From an uncultured Myxococcales bacterium (lineage in GTDB: Bacteria > Myxococcota_A > UBA9042 > DTJE01): a stretch of 64,000 nt of DNA. Every line of letters starts with the position of its first letter. The stretch's first letter is position 1. The stretch lies in assembly GCA_903847405.1 (NCBI GenBank), contig CAINDP010000179.1:18673-82672 (forward strand). Direction: 5' to 3'. Below, in pieces: positions 44,341-53,000 of this stretch. The notes beneath the pieces are model-generated. The model was given only the letters and a program-made list of their open reading frames with translations. It was not told the DNA's origin and ran no database searches. The position numbers and the translations under genes are program-made.

Positions 44341-45741
44341 ATGAACGACACGGTCGCAATCGTCCTGGCCGCCGGGCTGGGGACCCGCATGAAGTCCGAC
44401 ACGCCGAAGGGGCTCCACGCCGTCGCGGGGAAACCGCTGGTCCACTGGCCCGTCCAGGCCGCCCTGGATGCCGGCTGCCGCCGCGTCGCCATCGTGGTGG
44501 GCCATGGCGCGGAGCAGGTCGAATCCAGCCTGCGCGCCCGCTTTCCCGGTGCGGACCTCGTCTTCCCGCGCCAGGAACAGCAGTTGGGCACGGCCCATGC
44601 GACCCTGTGCGCCCGCGACGCAGCGGACGGCTTCGCCCACGCCCTGCTGATCAACGGCGACCTGCCGCTGCTGACCGGGGCGACCTTCCAGGCCCTTCGC
44701 GAGGCGTTCGCCGTTTCCGGAGGCGCCTTCGCCCTGGTGACGTCCGTCGTGGACGATCCGGGCGGGTTCGGACGCATCGTCCGGGACGCCGACGGAGCCG
44801 TGCAGCGCATCGTCGAGCGCCGCGACGCCACGCCCGCGCAGGAGGACATCCACGAGGTGAACGTCGGCGTCTACCTGGCGCGCACGGACCTGCTGTTCCC
44901 GATGCTGGCGTCCGTGGGCGATCACAACGCCGTGAAGGAGTTCTACTTCACCGACATCGTGACGATGATGCGGGCCCGCGGCCTGGGGGTGGGTGCCTAC
45001 GTCCTCCCGGGCCCGGACCAGGCGATGCAGGTCAACGACCGCATCGAGCTGGCCGCCGCCGAAGCCGCGATGCACCTGCGGCATGCCCGCGACCTGATGG
45101 CTTCCGGCGTGACGATCCACCGTCCGGCGTCGGTCCTGATCGACCCGGACTGCACCGTGGGGCGGGACACCGAGGTCTGGCCGGGCGTCGAGATGCATGC
45201 CGGGACGCGCGTGGGCGCCCGGTGCGTCGTGGGGCGGGGCGCGGTCCTGTCGGGCGTCGCGATCGGCGACGGCGTGGACATCAAGCCCTACTGCGTCCTG
45301 ACCGACTCGACCGTCGAGGACGACGGCAAACTGGGCCCGTTCTCGCACCTGCGGCCCGCCTCGATCATGCGCAGGGGCTCCCACGTGGGCAACTTCGTGG
45401 AATTGAAGAAGACCGAACTGGGCGAAGGGTCCAAGGCGAACCACTTGACCTACCTGGGCGACTGCACCGTGGGCCGGAAGGCGAACATCGGCGCGGGCAC
45501 GATCACGTGCAACTACGACGGGGTGAACAAGTTCCCGACCGTCATCGAGGACGGGGCGTTCATCGGGTCGGACACCCAGTTGGTGGCGCCGGTGCGCGTC
45601 GGGAAGGAGGCCTACGTGGGTGCGGGCGCGACCATCACCAGGGACGTGCCGGACGGCGCCCTGGCCATCACCCGCGTGCCGCAGGTCCATGTCGAGGGCT
45701 ACGTCCAGCGCAAGCGGGCGCAGCGTGAGTCGAAGGGATAG
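44341..45741 (+). CDS. glmU: bifunctional GlmU (UDP-GlcNAc pyrophosphorylase / GlcN-1-P acetyltransferase)
   Basis: The 466-residue enzyme has an N-terminal nucleotidyltransferase domain ('VLAAGLGTRMKSDTPK', 'QEQQLGTAHA', 'NGDLPLL', 'EVNVGVYLA') and a C-terminal left-handed beta-helix with hexapeptide repeats. That part includes 'ANHLTYLGDCTVGRKANIGAG' and 'TCNYDGVNKFPTVI'. It makes UDP-GlcNAc for peptidoglycan and lipopolysaccharide. It stands alone on the plus strand, with a ribosome site GGAGGTGACTGA before the ATG. Confidence 0.96.
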   Translation: MNDTVAIVLAAGLGTRMKSDTPKGLHAVAGKPLVHWPVQAALDAGCRRVAIVVGHGAEQVESSLRARFPGADLVFPRQEQQLGTAHATLCARDAADGFAHALLINGDLPLLTGATFQALREAFAVSGGAFALVTSVVDDPGGFGRIVRDADGAVQRIVERRDATPAQEDIHEVNVGVYLARTDLLFPMLASVGDHNAVKEFYFTDIVTMMRARGLGVGAYVLPGPDQAMQVNDRIELAAAEAAMHLRHARDLMASGVTIHRPASVLIDPDCTVGRDTEVWPGVEMHAGTRVGARCVVGRGAVLSGVAIGDGVDIKPYCVLTDSTVEDDGKLGPFSHLRPASIMRRGSHVGNFVELKKTELGEGSKANHLTYLGDCTVGRKANIGAGTITCNYDGVNKFPTVIEDGAFIGSDTQLVAPVRVGKEAYVGAGATITRDVPDGALAITRVPQVHVEGYVQRKRAQRESKG

Positions 45742-45774
45742 GCGTTCCGGTGGGAATTCCGCGACGAAGGGCCG

Positions 45775-46596
45775 TCAGCCCCGCTTCCGCATCTCGATCT
45801 GGAAGACCTTCTTGCTGCCGATCTGCTTGGGCGGCAGCACGCGCATGACGCCCAGGTGCAGGTCCACGTGCTTGCCCGTTTCCAGGCGGATCGTGACCTT
45901 GTCGTCATGGGGGTCGTGGACGATCCGGCACTTCCCGAACCGCGGGTGGTCCAGGTAGTCGCCCACCGACATTTCCAGCACGTTCAGTTCCGAGGATTCG
46001 TCCTCGTCGATCGGCTGCCGCAGCAGGGGCGCGGCCGCGGGCATGTCGCTGATCGTCCCCATGGCGGCGCCGGGCAGCCGGCCCTCGTCGCCCGTCCACA
46101 TGTTCGGCACCGGCGCGGGGGGCGGGGGCGTCACGATGCCGACCTGGGTCCCGGGCTGCAACTGGATCCACGGCGCGAACCCGAACCGGGCGTCGTTCTC
46201 GCGGACCAGCACCGCGTCGTCGCAGGCCAGCAGCAGGAACTCGAAGGCCAGGACTTCGCCGCCGCGCAGCAGGCCCAGCGTGGCCGGGCCGCTGGCCGCT
46301 TCCGGCGGATGGCACGTCGCGTACAGGCGCAAATCCAGCACCCCGTCCAGCAGGGACACGTTCCCGGTGATGGTCGGACAGAACGCGACGCCGTCCAGGG
46401 CGACGGGATCGCCCATTCCGGAGCCGTCGGCCTTGAGGGGCGCGATCGTCGGGTTGCGCAGCACGGCCGTGGCCTGGATCCATCCCGACAGGATGCCGTT
46501 CTCGCGGCAGACCGTCTTCAGGCCGGCCGTGAGGTCCTGCCCCGCGTCCAGCCGCCCCAGGAATCGTCGTACGTCTTGGAACTGGGAAACCAGCAT
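45775..46596 (-). CDS. DUF296/PPC-domain protein with a C-terminal SH3-like extension
   Basis: The 273-residue protein starts with a PPC (DUF296) domain (about 5-130): 'AGLKTVCRENGILSGWIQATAVL', then 'TGNVSLLDGVLDLRLYATC' and 'LGLLRGGEVLAFEFLLLAC'. A Pro-rich linker follows. The C-terminal part ('GDYLDHPRFGKCRIVHDPHDDKV', then 'TGKHVDLHLGVMRVLPP') looks like a small SH3/CarD-type barrel. PPC proteins are nucleotide- or DNA-binding, with few known functions. Upstream are a C-rich/G-rich hairpin and a diverged palindromic repeat. It converges with glmU. Confidence 0.7.
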   Translation of the reverse strand: MLVSQFQDVRRFLGRLDAGQDLTAGLKTVCRENGILSGWIQATAVLRNPTIAPLKADGSGMGDPVALDGVAFCPTITGNVSLLDGVLDLRLYATCHPPEAASGPATLGLLRGGEVLAFEFLLLACDDAVLVRENDARFGFAPWIQLQPGTQVGIVTPPPPAPVPNMWTGDEGRLPGAAMGTISDMPAAAPLLRQPIDEDESSELNVLEMSVGDYLDHPRFGKCRIVHDPHDDKVTIRLETGKHVDLHLGVMRVLPPKQIGSKKVFQIEMRKRG

Positions 46597-46630
46597 GGGT
46601 GTCCTCGCCTGCGAAGTCGCCTGGGCAGTC

Positions 46631-46645
46631 CCCCTTTGAGGGGGC
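46631..46645. repeat. CCCCC-TTTGA-GGGGG hairpin
   Basis: Five Cs and five Gs flank TTTGA, 35-50 bases upstream of the DUF296 start and just beside the diverged repeat copy B. It may be part of the same mobile palindrome or a leader hairpin. Confidence 0.5.
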
Positions 46646-46648
46646 TGA

Positions 46649-46700
46649 AGCGAAGGGTTTCCGCCGGAAACTCTCGCCGGGGCCGCAGTCGCCTGGGGCC
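46649..46700. repeat. diverged copy B of the palindromic repeat
   Basis: The core at 46655-46679 (GGGTTTCCGCCGGAAACTC and the following TCGCCG) matches copies A and C, with one change (C for A in the loop). The right side keeps a GCCTGGGGCC-like end while the left arm has diverged. It lies in the 112-bp gap between the DUF296 gene and the lipoprotein gene at 46709. Confidence 0.6.
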
Positions 46701-46708
46701 CCTGGATG

Positions 46709-47284
46709 TCAGACCCCGGGGACCGTCGGGGGGAGGACCCCCGGGGAAGCCGTGTCCTTCCGAACCAGTTCGAATCGCCAACCGCTCTCGGTGTAAACCG
46801 CGGGCAGCACGAACTCGTCACCACCGCCGATCTTCACCCGCAGCCGCACCGCGCGGCGGGCCGGGTCGAAGGGATCGGCTTCCTTCCAGGAGGCGTCGCC
46901 TGCGCCGGCCAGCGTCGCCAGGGGGTCCGGGGCGCCGGTCAGGCCCATGCCTTCGACCTTTCCCGCCGCCAGCAGCGCTTCCGGGTCCTTGCCGTCCCGC
47001 GCCGCCTGGGCCCGAACCGCGGCCCGCGTGTCCGGCCCCAGCAGGGCCAGCACGGTCCCGTGTTCGCCGGTCCGCAGGGCCTTGCGCAGGGCCTCGAACG
47101 CCCGGGACGCGCCCGTCCGTTCCAGCCAGGCAACCCGCTCGCCGGACAGCGACAGGGCCTTCGCGTCCTCCCCTGTCAGGGGCTGCAACTTGTTGTTGAA
47201 CATGCACCCCACGGACATCACGGCCACCAGGGCCGCCGCCAGGGGGAGGGTCACCGATCGCATGCGCATGGACTCCCTGTTCAT
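46709..47284 (-). CDS. small lipoprotein, function unknown
   Basis: The 191-residue product has a lipobox VMSVGC (Cys about 26). The mature part is Ala/Arg-rich and helical around 'AFEALRKALRTGEHGTVLALLGPDTRAAV' (given in part), then ends with beta strands in 'RRAVRLRVKIGGGDEFVLPAVYTESGWRFELV'. That arrangement resembles NTF2/DUF4878-like lipoproteins, but I do not assign a family. The start overlaps the stop of the upstream 643-residue lipoprotein by four bases (ATGA), which favours the ATG at 47284 over internal ATGs at 47269 and 47263. Confidence 0.7.
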   Translation of the reverse strand: MNRESMRMRSVTLPLAAALVAVMSVGCMFNNKLQPLTGEDAKALSLSGERVAWLERTGASRAFEALRKALRTGEHGTVLALLGPDTRAAVRAQAARDGKDPEALLAAGKVEGMGLTGAPDPLATLAGAGDASWKEADPFDPARRAVRLRVKIGGGDEFVLPAVYTESGWRFELVRKDTASPGVLPPTVPGV

Positions 47285-49212
47285 GGGACCGGAACCACGT
47301 ATCCCTGACGAACGCATTCGAAGTCGCCCGTGATGGCGGCCTGCGATGCATTGCCCTGGATGAAGCCCGTGTTCATGCCGTTCGTGATCTGATCGACCTT
47401 GAGGTCGCAGTTCGGGTCCAGCATCCGGGCCTGGCCGTTGATCGACATTTCGGTGTCCAGGGACAGGTTGTCGATCCAGCTGACCGCGAAGCCGACCACG
47501 AAGTCCACGCCCGTGACGCAGATGTCCTCGATCTGCTGCTGCGTGCCGCCGAAGACGCTGGCGATGTCGCCCAGGATGCCGGCGGCGATGGTCTTGCAGT
47601 TCAGCCACAGGTGCGCGACCTCCAGCAGGCTGTGGGCCTTCCCGCCGGTGATGCCCGCGATGATGACCTCGTTCAGCACGTACAGGACCAGCTTGCCGTA
47701 GTTCAGCTTGATGGCGTGCTGGTTGATGATCAATTTGTCGAAGTCCGCGAGGATCGACGTGAACTTGCCCCCCAGGAGGCTGGTCGGGAACAGCGGATCG
47801 TTCAAGGCCTCCAGGTCCAGCGGGATGCGGCCGCACGAGTCGTAGTTCGGGTCCGCCGGGTCGCAGCCGAACTTCCAGTACAGCGCCAGGCCGTGCCAGT
47901 ACTGGTCGCCCTGCATGCTGTAGTCGTTGTTCAGTTTGGACAGGCGCAGGTTCGACATCATTTCCAGGTTCGTGATCGTTTCGATCATGTCGCCGCCGAT
48001 CCGGAAGAAGTCCTGCAGGAACGGCGGGGAACTGTTCAGGATCCACTGGGTCACGATCTTGGCGACCGCGTCCTTGAACAGGTTGAAGACCGTGTCCACG
48101 ATCAGGCTGCCGATCCACTGGCTGGCCAGGGACTGGATGGTTTCGATCAGGGTCAGACCGGGGTTCGTGAAGAACTTGATCATTTCCGACAGGACGCAGC
48201 AGACCGTCTTGCCCAGGTCGGTCACGCCGGTGGCGCAGGAGATGAGGGTCGTGTCCCCGCCCGCGCACTGCTTGACCATGTTGGTGAAGTCGAAGTGGTC
48301 GATGCAGTCGTACTGGCCGGTCGGATTCAGGGTGGCCAGGTACATCTTCAGGGACTGGTCGGTGCAGGAATCCGGCTTGAGGAACATGCCCTCGTTGCAG
48401 CCGGCCGTCACGACGCACTCCGAGCCGGCCCGGTGACCCTGCGCGAACAGCGTGTAGTAGGAACCCGCCGGCAGGCAGTCGAAACTGGTCGTCCCGTACA
48501 GGTTCCCGATGGTCCGGTCGGCCAGGACCGCGTCGGTCGGGACCGACGTCGCCGCACCCAGCAGGTCGCAGGTGTAGTCCTCGGGCAGGACGTAGACGTT
48601 GATGTCGACCAGGGCGCTTTCCGGTAGGGCGCCCTCGTAGGTCAGTTTCACGTTCGCGCAGCCGCAGGCGGCGCAGGGGACGTTCAATTCCAGGGACTTG
48701 GGCTCGGCGTCGTCGTCCGGCAGGCTCAGTTCGAACGTGTACTTCAGGCCGCAGGCCAGGTTCGTGCGGAAGCCGTTCACGGCGACCCCGTCCGGGGAAA
48801 CCGTCTGCGTGTCCTCGGACTCGAAGGAACCGTCGAATTCGTCGGCGGTGTTGCCGTCCAGATCCTGGACCTTCGTGATCGCGTAATGGACGTTCATGCC
48901 GATCGCGGGGATGCCCTGGGCGTAGTCGACGACCTTCGCCCGGACCTTGAAGGTGTCCCCGGGCATCGCCGAGGAGGGGATCGAGGTGTCGTGCAGCAGC
49001 AGGATTTCGAACCGGTGCGGGATGGGCTCCAGTTCTTCCAGATCCCGGGTGCCCTCGCCGGCTTCCGTTACGGCATCGACGACTTCCTGGATCGGGGTGT
49101 CGGCGCCGTAGTCCAGCTCGATGGGTTTCGTATTGGTCCCGCCGCCGCAGGCGATCGCCAGGGCGACGCAGGACACGGAAACCCACAGGCCGAGCCGCAC
49201 GATTTGCTTCAC
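47281..49212 (-). CDS. large Cys-containing lipoprotein, function unknown
   Basis: The 643-residue product has a lipobox VALAIAC (Cys about 22) and an acidic linker. An N-terminal beta-rich region follows (about 60-330), with paired Cys in 'CAACGCANVK' and 'CDLLGAA'. The larger C-terminal part is helical, with amphipathic stretches such as 'TLIETIQSLASQWIGSLIVDTV' (given in part) and 'DCIDHFDFTNMVKQCAGG'. I recognise no named domain. A GTG start at 49212 is supported by GGAGGATCCG just upstream, with a TATACT-like -10 at 49248-49243 on the minus strand. It is transcribed with the small lipoprotein gene that overlaps it. Confidence 0.7.
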   Translation of the reverse strand: MKQIVRLGLWVSVSCVALAIACGGGTNTKPIELDYGADTPIQEVVDAVTEAGEGTRDLEELEPIPHRFEILLLHDTSIPSSAMPGDTFKVRAKVVDYAQGIPAIGMNVHYAITKVQDLDGNTADEFDGSFESEDTQTVSPDGVAVNGFRTNLACGLKYTFELSLPDDDAEPKSLELNVPCAACGCANVKLTYEGALPESALVDINVYVLPEDYTCDLLGAATSVPTDAVLADRTIGNLYGTTSFDCLPAGSYYTLFAQGHRAGSECVVTAGCNEGMFLKPDSCTDQSLKMYLATLNPTGQYDCIDHFDFTNMVKQCAGGDTTLISCATGVTDLGKTVCCVLSEMIKFFTNPGLTLIETIQSLASQWIGSLIVDTVFNLFKDAVAKIVTQWILNSSPPFLQDFFRIGGDMIETITNLEMMSNLRLSKLNNDYSMQGDQYWHGLALYWKFGCDPADPNYDSCGRIPLDLEALNDPLFPTSLLGGKFTSILADFDKLIINQHAIKLNYGKLVLYVLNEVIIAGITGGKAHSLLEVAHLWLNCKTIAAGILGDIASVFGGTQQQIEDICVTGVDFVVGFAVSWIDNLSLDTEMSINGQARMLDPNCDLKVDQITNGMNTGFIQGNASQAAITGDFECVRQGYVVPVP

Positions 49213-49242
49213 CGGATCCTCCTCCCGAAGTCCGCCGCACGT

Positions 49243-49248
49243 AGTATA
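49243..49248 (-). promoter_or_regulatory. possible -10 of the large lipoprotein gene
   Basis: TATACT on the minus strand lies about 31 bases before the GTG start. The expected -35 region (TTCCCC at 17-base spacing) is weak. Confidence 0.3.
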
Positions 49249-49308
49249 GAGGATTGGCTCGGGCAGGGGAAATCGGGCTTTGCAAAAGGGCCCGCCGCCA
49301 CGGGACGA

Positions 49309-49336
49309 TTGACAATCGCACCCCCTGCCGGATAAT
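49309..49336 (+). promoter_or_regulatory. strong sigma70-like promoter before nuoB
   Basis: TTGACA (49309-49314) and GATAAT (49331-49336) are 16 bases apart, 54 bases before the nuoB start. This is one of the best consensus promoters in the window. Confidence 0.6.
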
Positions 49337-49390
49337 GACCCCGACCCGGAGCCCGTGTCGGCGCCGGGGCTCCGTGACGGGGTTCCAGGC

Positions 49391-49870
49391 ATGTCGGACC
49401 ACGAAGACACGCTCCAGGAAGGCTACTTCACCTCCACGGTGCGGGCCGCCGTGAACTGGGGCCGCAAGTACTCCCTGTTCCAGTACCCCTTCGTGACGGC
49501 CTGCTGCGGCATGGAATACATGTCCGTGAATTCCGGGCACTTCGACATCTCGCGCTTCGGCGCCGAGGTCCCGCGATTCTCGCCGCGCCAGAGCGACCTG
49601 TTGTGGGTCGTCGGCACGATCAACCACAAGAACGCCCCGACCCTCAAGCGCGTCTACGAACAGATGTGCGACCCGAAGTGGGTCATCTCGTTCGGCGTCT
49701 GCGCGTCCAGCGGCGGCTTCTACGACAACTACGCGGCGGTTCCTGGCATCGACCACATCATCCCGGTCGACGTCTACATCCCGGGGTGCCCGCCGCGGCC
49801 CGAGCAGATCATGGACGGTCTGATGCTGCTCATGGACAAGGTACAGAAGGGACCGCTGATGATCCGCTAA
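49391..49870 (+). CDS. nuoB: NuoB-like Fe-S protein, lone copy
   Basis: The 159-residue protein is of the NADH-quinone oxidoreductase 20-kDa subunit family. All four cluster-N2 ligands are present: Cys38-Cys39 in 'VTACCGMEYM', Cys104 in 'GVCASSGG', and Cys133 in 'YIPGCPPRPEQIMDG'. In complex I it passes electrons to quinone. No nuoA, nuoC or nuoD lies beside it. It is followed 19 bp later by a BMC-T shell protein and then SOD, so it may be a dispersed complex-I gene or a partner of the shell system. The ATG at 49391 sits 54 bases after a good promoter. Confidence 0.88.
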   Translation: MSDHEDTLQEGYFTSTVRAAVNWGRKYSLFQYPFVTACCGMEYMSVNSGHFDISRFGAEVPRFSPRQSDLLWVVGTINHKNAPTLKRVYEQMCDPKWVISFGVCASSGGFYDNYAAVPGIDHIIPVDVYIPGCPPRPEQIMDGLMLLMDKVQKGPLMIR

Positions 49871-49889
49871 AGCGGAAGGTGGGAGGACC

Positions 49890-50537
49890 ATGTCGGGCGC
49901 GATCGATCTGCGGACCTACTCATTCATCGACAACCTGCAGCCCCAGTTGGCTTCGTTCATCGCCACCGTGGCCCGCGGCTTCCTCCCCCTGGAAGGGCAG
50001 GCGGCGCTGTTCGTCGAAATCGAACCGGCCCTGCAGATCAACACCCTGCTGGACGTGGCGCTGAAAAAGACCCAGGTCATCCCGGGGATGCAGGTCATCG
50101 AGCGGGCGTACGGCATGATCGAGGTCCACCACGATGACCAGGGGCAGGTCCGCGAGGCCGGCCGGGTGATCCTGGAGCACCTGGGCCTGGCCGAAAGCGA
50201 CCGCCTGACTCCGCGGATCGCGTCCCACCAGATGATCACGGGCATGGACAACTACCAGACGCACCTCATCAACCGGATGCGCCACGGCCAGTTCCTGCTG
50301 AAGAACGAAACGCTGTACATCCTCGAAGTCCATCCGGCGGGCTACGCGGCCATCGCCGCCAACGAGGCGGAAAAGGCGGCTCCGATCAACCTGCTGGAAA
50401 TGGAAACCTTCGGCGCGTTCGGCCGCCTGTACCTGGGCGGCCCGGAAGACAACATCCGCGAGGCGTCGATGGCCATCGAAAAGACGCTGAAGGGGATCGT
50501 GGGCCGCGCGAACCACGGGAAGTCCCTGGTCTACTGA
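49890..50537 (+). CDS. second CsoS1D-type BMC-T shell protein
   Basis: The 215-residue protein is a clear paralogue of the BMC-T at 39795-40406. Both share 'LQPQLASFI', 'RGFLP/KGFLP', 'FVEI/FVEV', '[20 protein letters not shown]', '[17 protein letters not shown]' and 'AFGRLYLGG'. It would form face-to-face trimers with gated pores in the same shell. It is 9.5 kb from the main BMC locus, directly after nuoB (19 bp), so it is a satellite shell gene. The ATG follows GGGAGGACC. Confidence 0.85.
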   Translation: MSGAIDLRTYSFIDNLQPQLASFIATVARGFLPLEGQAALFVEIEPALQINTLLDVALKKTQVIPGMQVIERAYGMIEVHHDDQGQVREAGRVILEHLGLAESDRLTPRIASHQMITGMDNYQTHLINRMRHGQFLLKNETLYILEVHPAGYAAIAANEAEKAAPINLLEMETFGAFGRLYLGGPEDNIREASMAIEKTLKGIVGRANHGKSLVY

Positions 50538-50695
50538 GGCCCCCCCGCCCACATGTCCCCCCCTTGTGCCTGAATTCCCCTTTGATCACAACAATCCATC
50601 GAGGGTTCCCCTTGCGCCGGGGGCCGGTCGATCCCAGAATGCACCAGAGCCCGCGACTGGGGCCTTGCGCCGATTTTCACAAGAGGAGACTCGTC

Positions 50696-51277
50696 ATGCA
50701 GTACACGGCCAGGAACTTCGAGCACCTGATCGGGATGGAAGGGTTCTCGGACACGCTGTTGAAGAACCACTTCACGCTGTACCAGGGGTACGTCACCAAC
50801 ACGAACAAGCTTGGCGACATGCTGACGACGCAGTTGAAGGAGGGCAAGCTGGGCCCCGAGTACGCGGAACTGCGCCGCCGGTTCGGCTGGGAATGGAACG
50901 GCATGCGGCTGCACGAGTTCTACTTCGACAACCTGGGCGGCGCCGGGAAGGGCGGCCCCGGATCCGAGTTCAACCGCCTGGTCACCCAGACCTGGGGTTC
51001 GTACGAGAACTGGCACAAGGAGTTCACGACGATCGGAACGATGCGCGGCATCGGCTGGGTCGTGCTGTACCAGGACACCGCCACGGGCAACCTGTTCAAC
51101 CTGTGGATCACCGAGCACGACGGCGGCCACGCGGCCGGCGCCCGGCCCATCGTGGTCATGGACGTGTTCGAGCACGCCTTCCTGACGGACTACGGCCTCA
51201 AGCGCGCCGACTACGTCCAGGCGTTCTGGAACAACGTCAACTGGACGGCCATCGAGCAGCGTATTGCAGGGAAGTAG
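50696..51277 (+). CDS. superoxide dismutase, Fe/Mn type
   Basis: The 193-residue protein has the four metal ligands of Fe/Mn SOD: His25 in 'LKNHFTLYQGY', His73 in 'RLHEFYFDN', and Asp156 with His160 in 'MDVFEHAFLTDYG'. A Phe replaces the Trp usual in the DVWEHA motif. It dismutates superoxide to peroxide, which the rubrerythrin and Bcp encoded nearby could remove. The 158-bp gap before it follows the BMC-T paralogue and shows no other gene. The ATG at 50696 follows AAGAGGAGA. Confidence 0.93.
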   Translation: MQYTARNFEHLIGMEGFSDTLLKNHFTLYQGYVTNTNKLGDMLTTQLKEGKLGPEYAELRRRFGWEWNGMRLHEFYFDNLGGAGKGGPGSEFNRLVTQTWGSYENWHKEFTTIGTMRGIGWVVLYQDTATGNLFNLWITEHDGGHAAGARPIVVMDVFEHAFLTDYGLKRADYVQAFWNNVNWTAIEQRIAGK

Positions 51278-51313
51278 GCCCGCGGTGGCTTGACGCTCGC
51301 GCGCCTTCCCCGG

Positions 51314-52912
51314 ATGATCCGCCGCATGAGGGGCGGGATTCAGCGTCTGTGGGACGGTATCGGAGGCGTTCCGGGACGGCCCGGGGCCACGGCGTTCCTG
51401 CTGGTTGCCGCCTGCCTCATCGCCTACGCCGGTTCCCCCCTGAACACCTTCGTCATCGACGACCACCAGATCGTCCTGGGCAATCCCCTCGTGACCGACC
51501 CGGGTCGCGCCTTCGAGGCCTTCACGTCGCCGTACCAGGGAAACGAGCGCCATGATCTGCTGTACCGGCCGCTGACCGTCCTGACCCTGTCGGCGCAGTG
51601 GGCGCTGCACGGGCCCGTCCCCGGCCTGTTCCACGCGGTCAACGTCCTGCTGCACATCGTGGCGACGCTGCTGGCCTGGGCCCTGGCCCGTGCCCTGATC
51701 CCCGGCCGCCCGATGGCGGCCCTCCTGGCGGGGCTGATCTTCGCGGTCCACCCCATCCACACCGACGCGGTGTGCTCGGTGGTCAACCGTTCGGAGGTCC
51801 TGGCCGCGGCCTTCGCCATGGCGGGCTTCCTGGCGTGGCGACGGTGGCTGCTGGGCGGGAAGGCGCCGTGGCTGGCGGCGGCGGGCGCGGCGTACCTGGC
51901 GGCGGTCCTGTCCAAGGAGGGCGGCGCGCCGCTTCTGGCCTTCGCGGCGGCGTGGGCCCTTCCGGCGGCCCACCGCACGCGGCGCCCGGCCGTGGTCGCC
52001 GCGGGATGGGCAGCCGCCTTCGTGCTGCCGGCGGCGGTCTACCTCGCCCTGCGGGCCAACGCGCTGGACGGGGTGCTGGTGGCGTCCGTCAACCGGTACT
52101 TCGCGACGGTGGGGCCCTGGCAGACCTTCCTGACCATGGCCGGGATCGGGGCCCGCTACCTGGCCCTGCTGGTGGTCCCGTACCCGCTGTCGCCCGACTA
52201 CTCCTTCGATTCGCTGCCCATGGCGGGTTCGCCCTTCGAGCCCTGGCCCCTGGCCGGACTCCTGGTCATCCCCGCAGCCATGGCGGCCACCGCCTGGCTG
52301 GTATTCCGGCGATCTGACGAATCCAGGGGCGCGGGGTTCGGCCTGCTGTGGTTCGGCCTGTTCATGGCGCCGACGGCGAACATCATTCCGATCATGGTTC
52401 CCATGGCGGAGCGGTTCACGTACTCCGCCTCGGCCGGCCTGTTCGTTGCGGCCGGGTTGGTCCTGGCGCGCCTTCCGGGGCGGGGCAGGGGCCTCGGAGG
52501 GCTGGCGCTGGCGATCGTGCTGGCCGGGATGGTGTCCATGACCGCCGCCCGCGTGCAGACCTGGCGCGACGACCTCACCCTGGCCGCCGACACGGTGGCG
52601 ACGTTTCCGCGCAACGCGATCATGCTGGCGAACCTGGGGGCGGCGCTGGCCTGGGAGGGGCAGGCGGGTCCCGCGGTCGAGGCCTTCCGGCGGGCCCTGG
52701 AACTGGCGCCCCAGAAGTGGGATTTCCGGGTGACCCTGGCCCGGTTGCTCCACGACTCGGGCCTTCATCGGGACGAGGCCGACCTGCTGCTGGCCGGCCT
52801 GCGGTTCGGTGGCCGGTCCCTGGAGGACCGGGGACGAATCTGCGACGCGGTCGTCGAAGCCCAGCCCGGGATCGACCGGGAAGCCTGCCTTCAGCGTCTC
52901 CCCGACCGCTAG
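51314..52912 (+). CDS. TMTC-like integral membrane protein with TPR tail
   Basis: The 532-residue protein has about ten to twelve helices and a C-terminal soluble TPR-like part (about 435-520, 'NLGAALAWEGQAGPAVEAFRRAL' and following). Loop motifs 'FVIDDHQIV', 'NVLLHIVATLLAW' and 'FAVHPIHTDAVCSVVNRSEVLA' match the TMTC/DUF1736 family. Eukaryotic TMTCs are O-mannosyltransferases, so a glycosyltransferase role is possible. The open frame has a TTG eight codons earlier, but the ATG at 51314 is preferred. It follows sod by 36 bp. Confidence 0.75.
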   Translation: MIRRMRGGIQRLWDGIGGVPGRPGATAFLLVAACLIAYAGSPLNTFVIDDHQIVLGNPLVTDPGRAFEAFTSPYQGNERHDLLYRPLTVLTLSAQWALHGPVPGLFHAVNVLLHIVATLLAWALARALIPGRPMAALLAGLIFAVHPIHTDAVCSVVNRSEVLAAAFAMAGFLAWRRWLLGGKAPWLAAAGAAYLAAVLSKEGGAPLLAFAAAWALPAAHRTRRPAVVAAGWAAAFVLPAAVYLALRANALDGVLVASVNRYFATVGPWQTFLTMAGIGARYLALLVVPYPLSPDYSFDSLPMAGSPFEPWPLAGLLVIPAAMAATAWLVFRRSDESRGAGFGLLWFGLFMAPTANIIPIMVPMAERFTYSASAGLFVAAGLVLARLPGRGRGLGGLALAIVLAGMVSMTAARVQTWRDDLTLAADTVATFPRNAIMLANLGAALAWEGQAGPAVEAFRRALELAPQKWDFRVTLARLLHDSGLHRDEADLLLAGLRFGGRSLEDRGRICDAVVEAQPGIDREACLQRLPDR

Positions 52913-52946
52913 GCGGGGGCCTTCCCGATGGACGAATCGGGGACGA

Positions 52947-52975
52947 TTGTCCTTGACCAATCTTTTCGCTAGAAT
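52947..52975 (+). promoter_or_regulatory. promoter candidate for the MopE-like lipoprotein gene
   Basis: TTGTCC (52947-52952) and TAGAAT (52970-52975) are 17 bases apart. A transcript would start about 20 bases before the ribosome site GGAGGTAGTTGGG. Confidence 0.5.
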
Positions 52976-53000
52976 ACCGCGGACGCCGGAGGTAGTTGGG

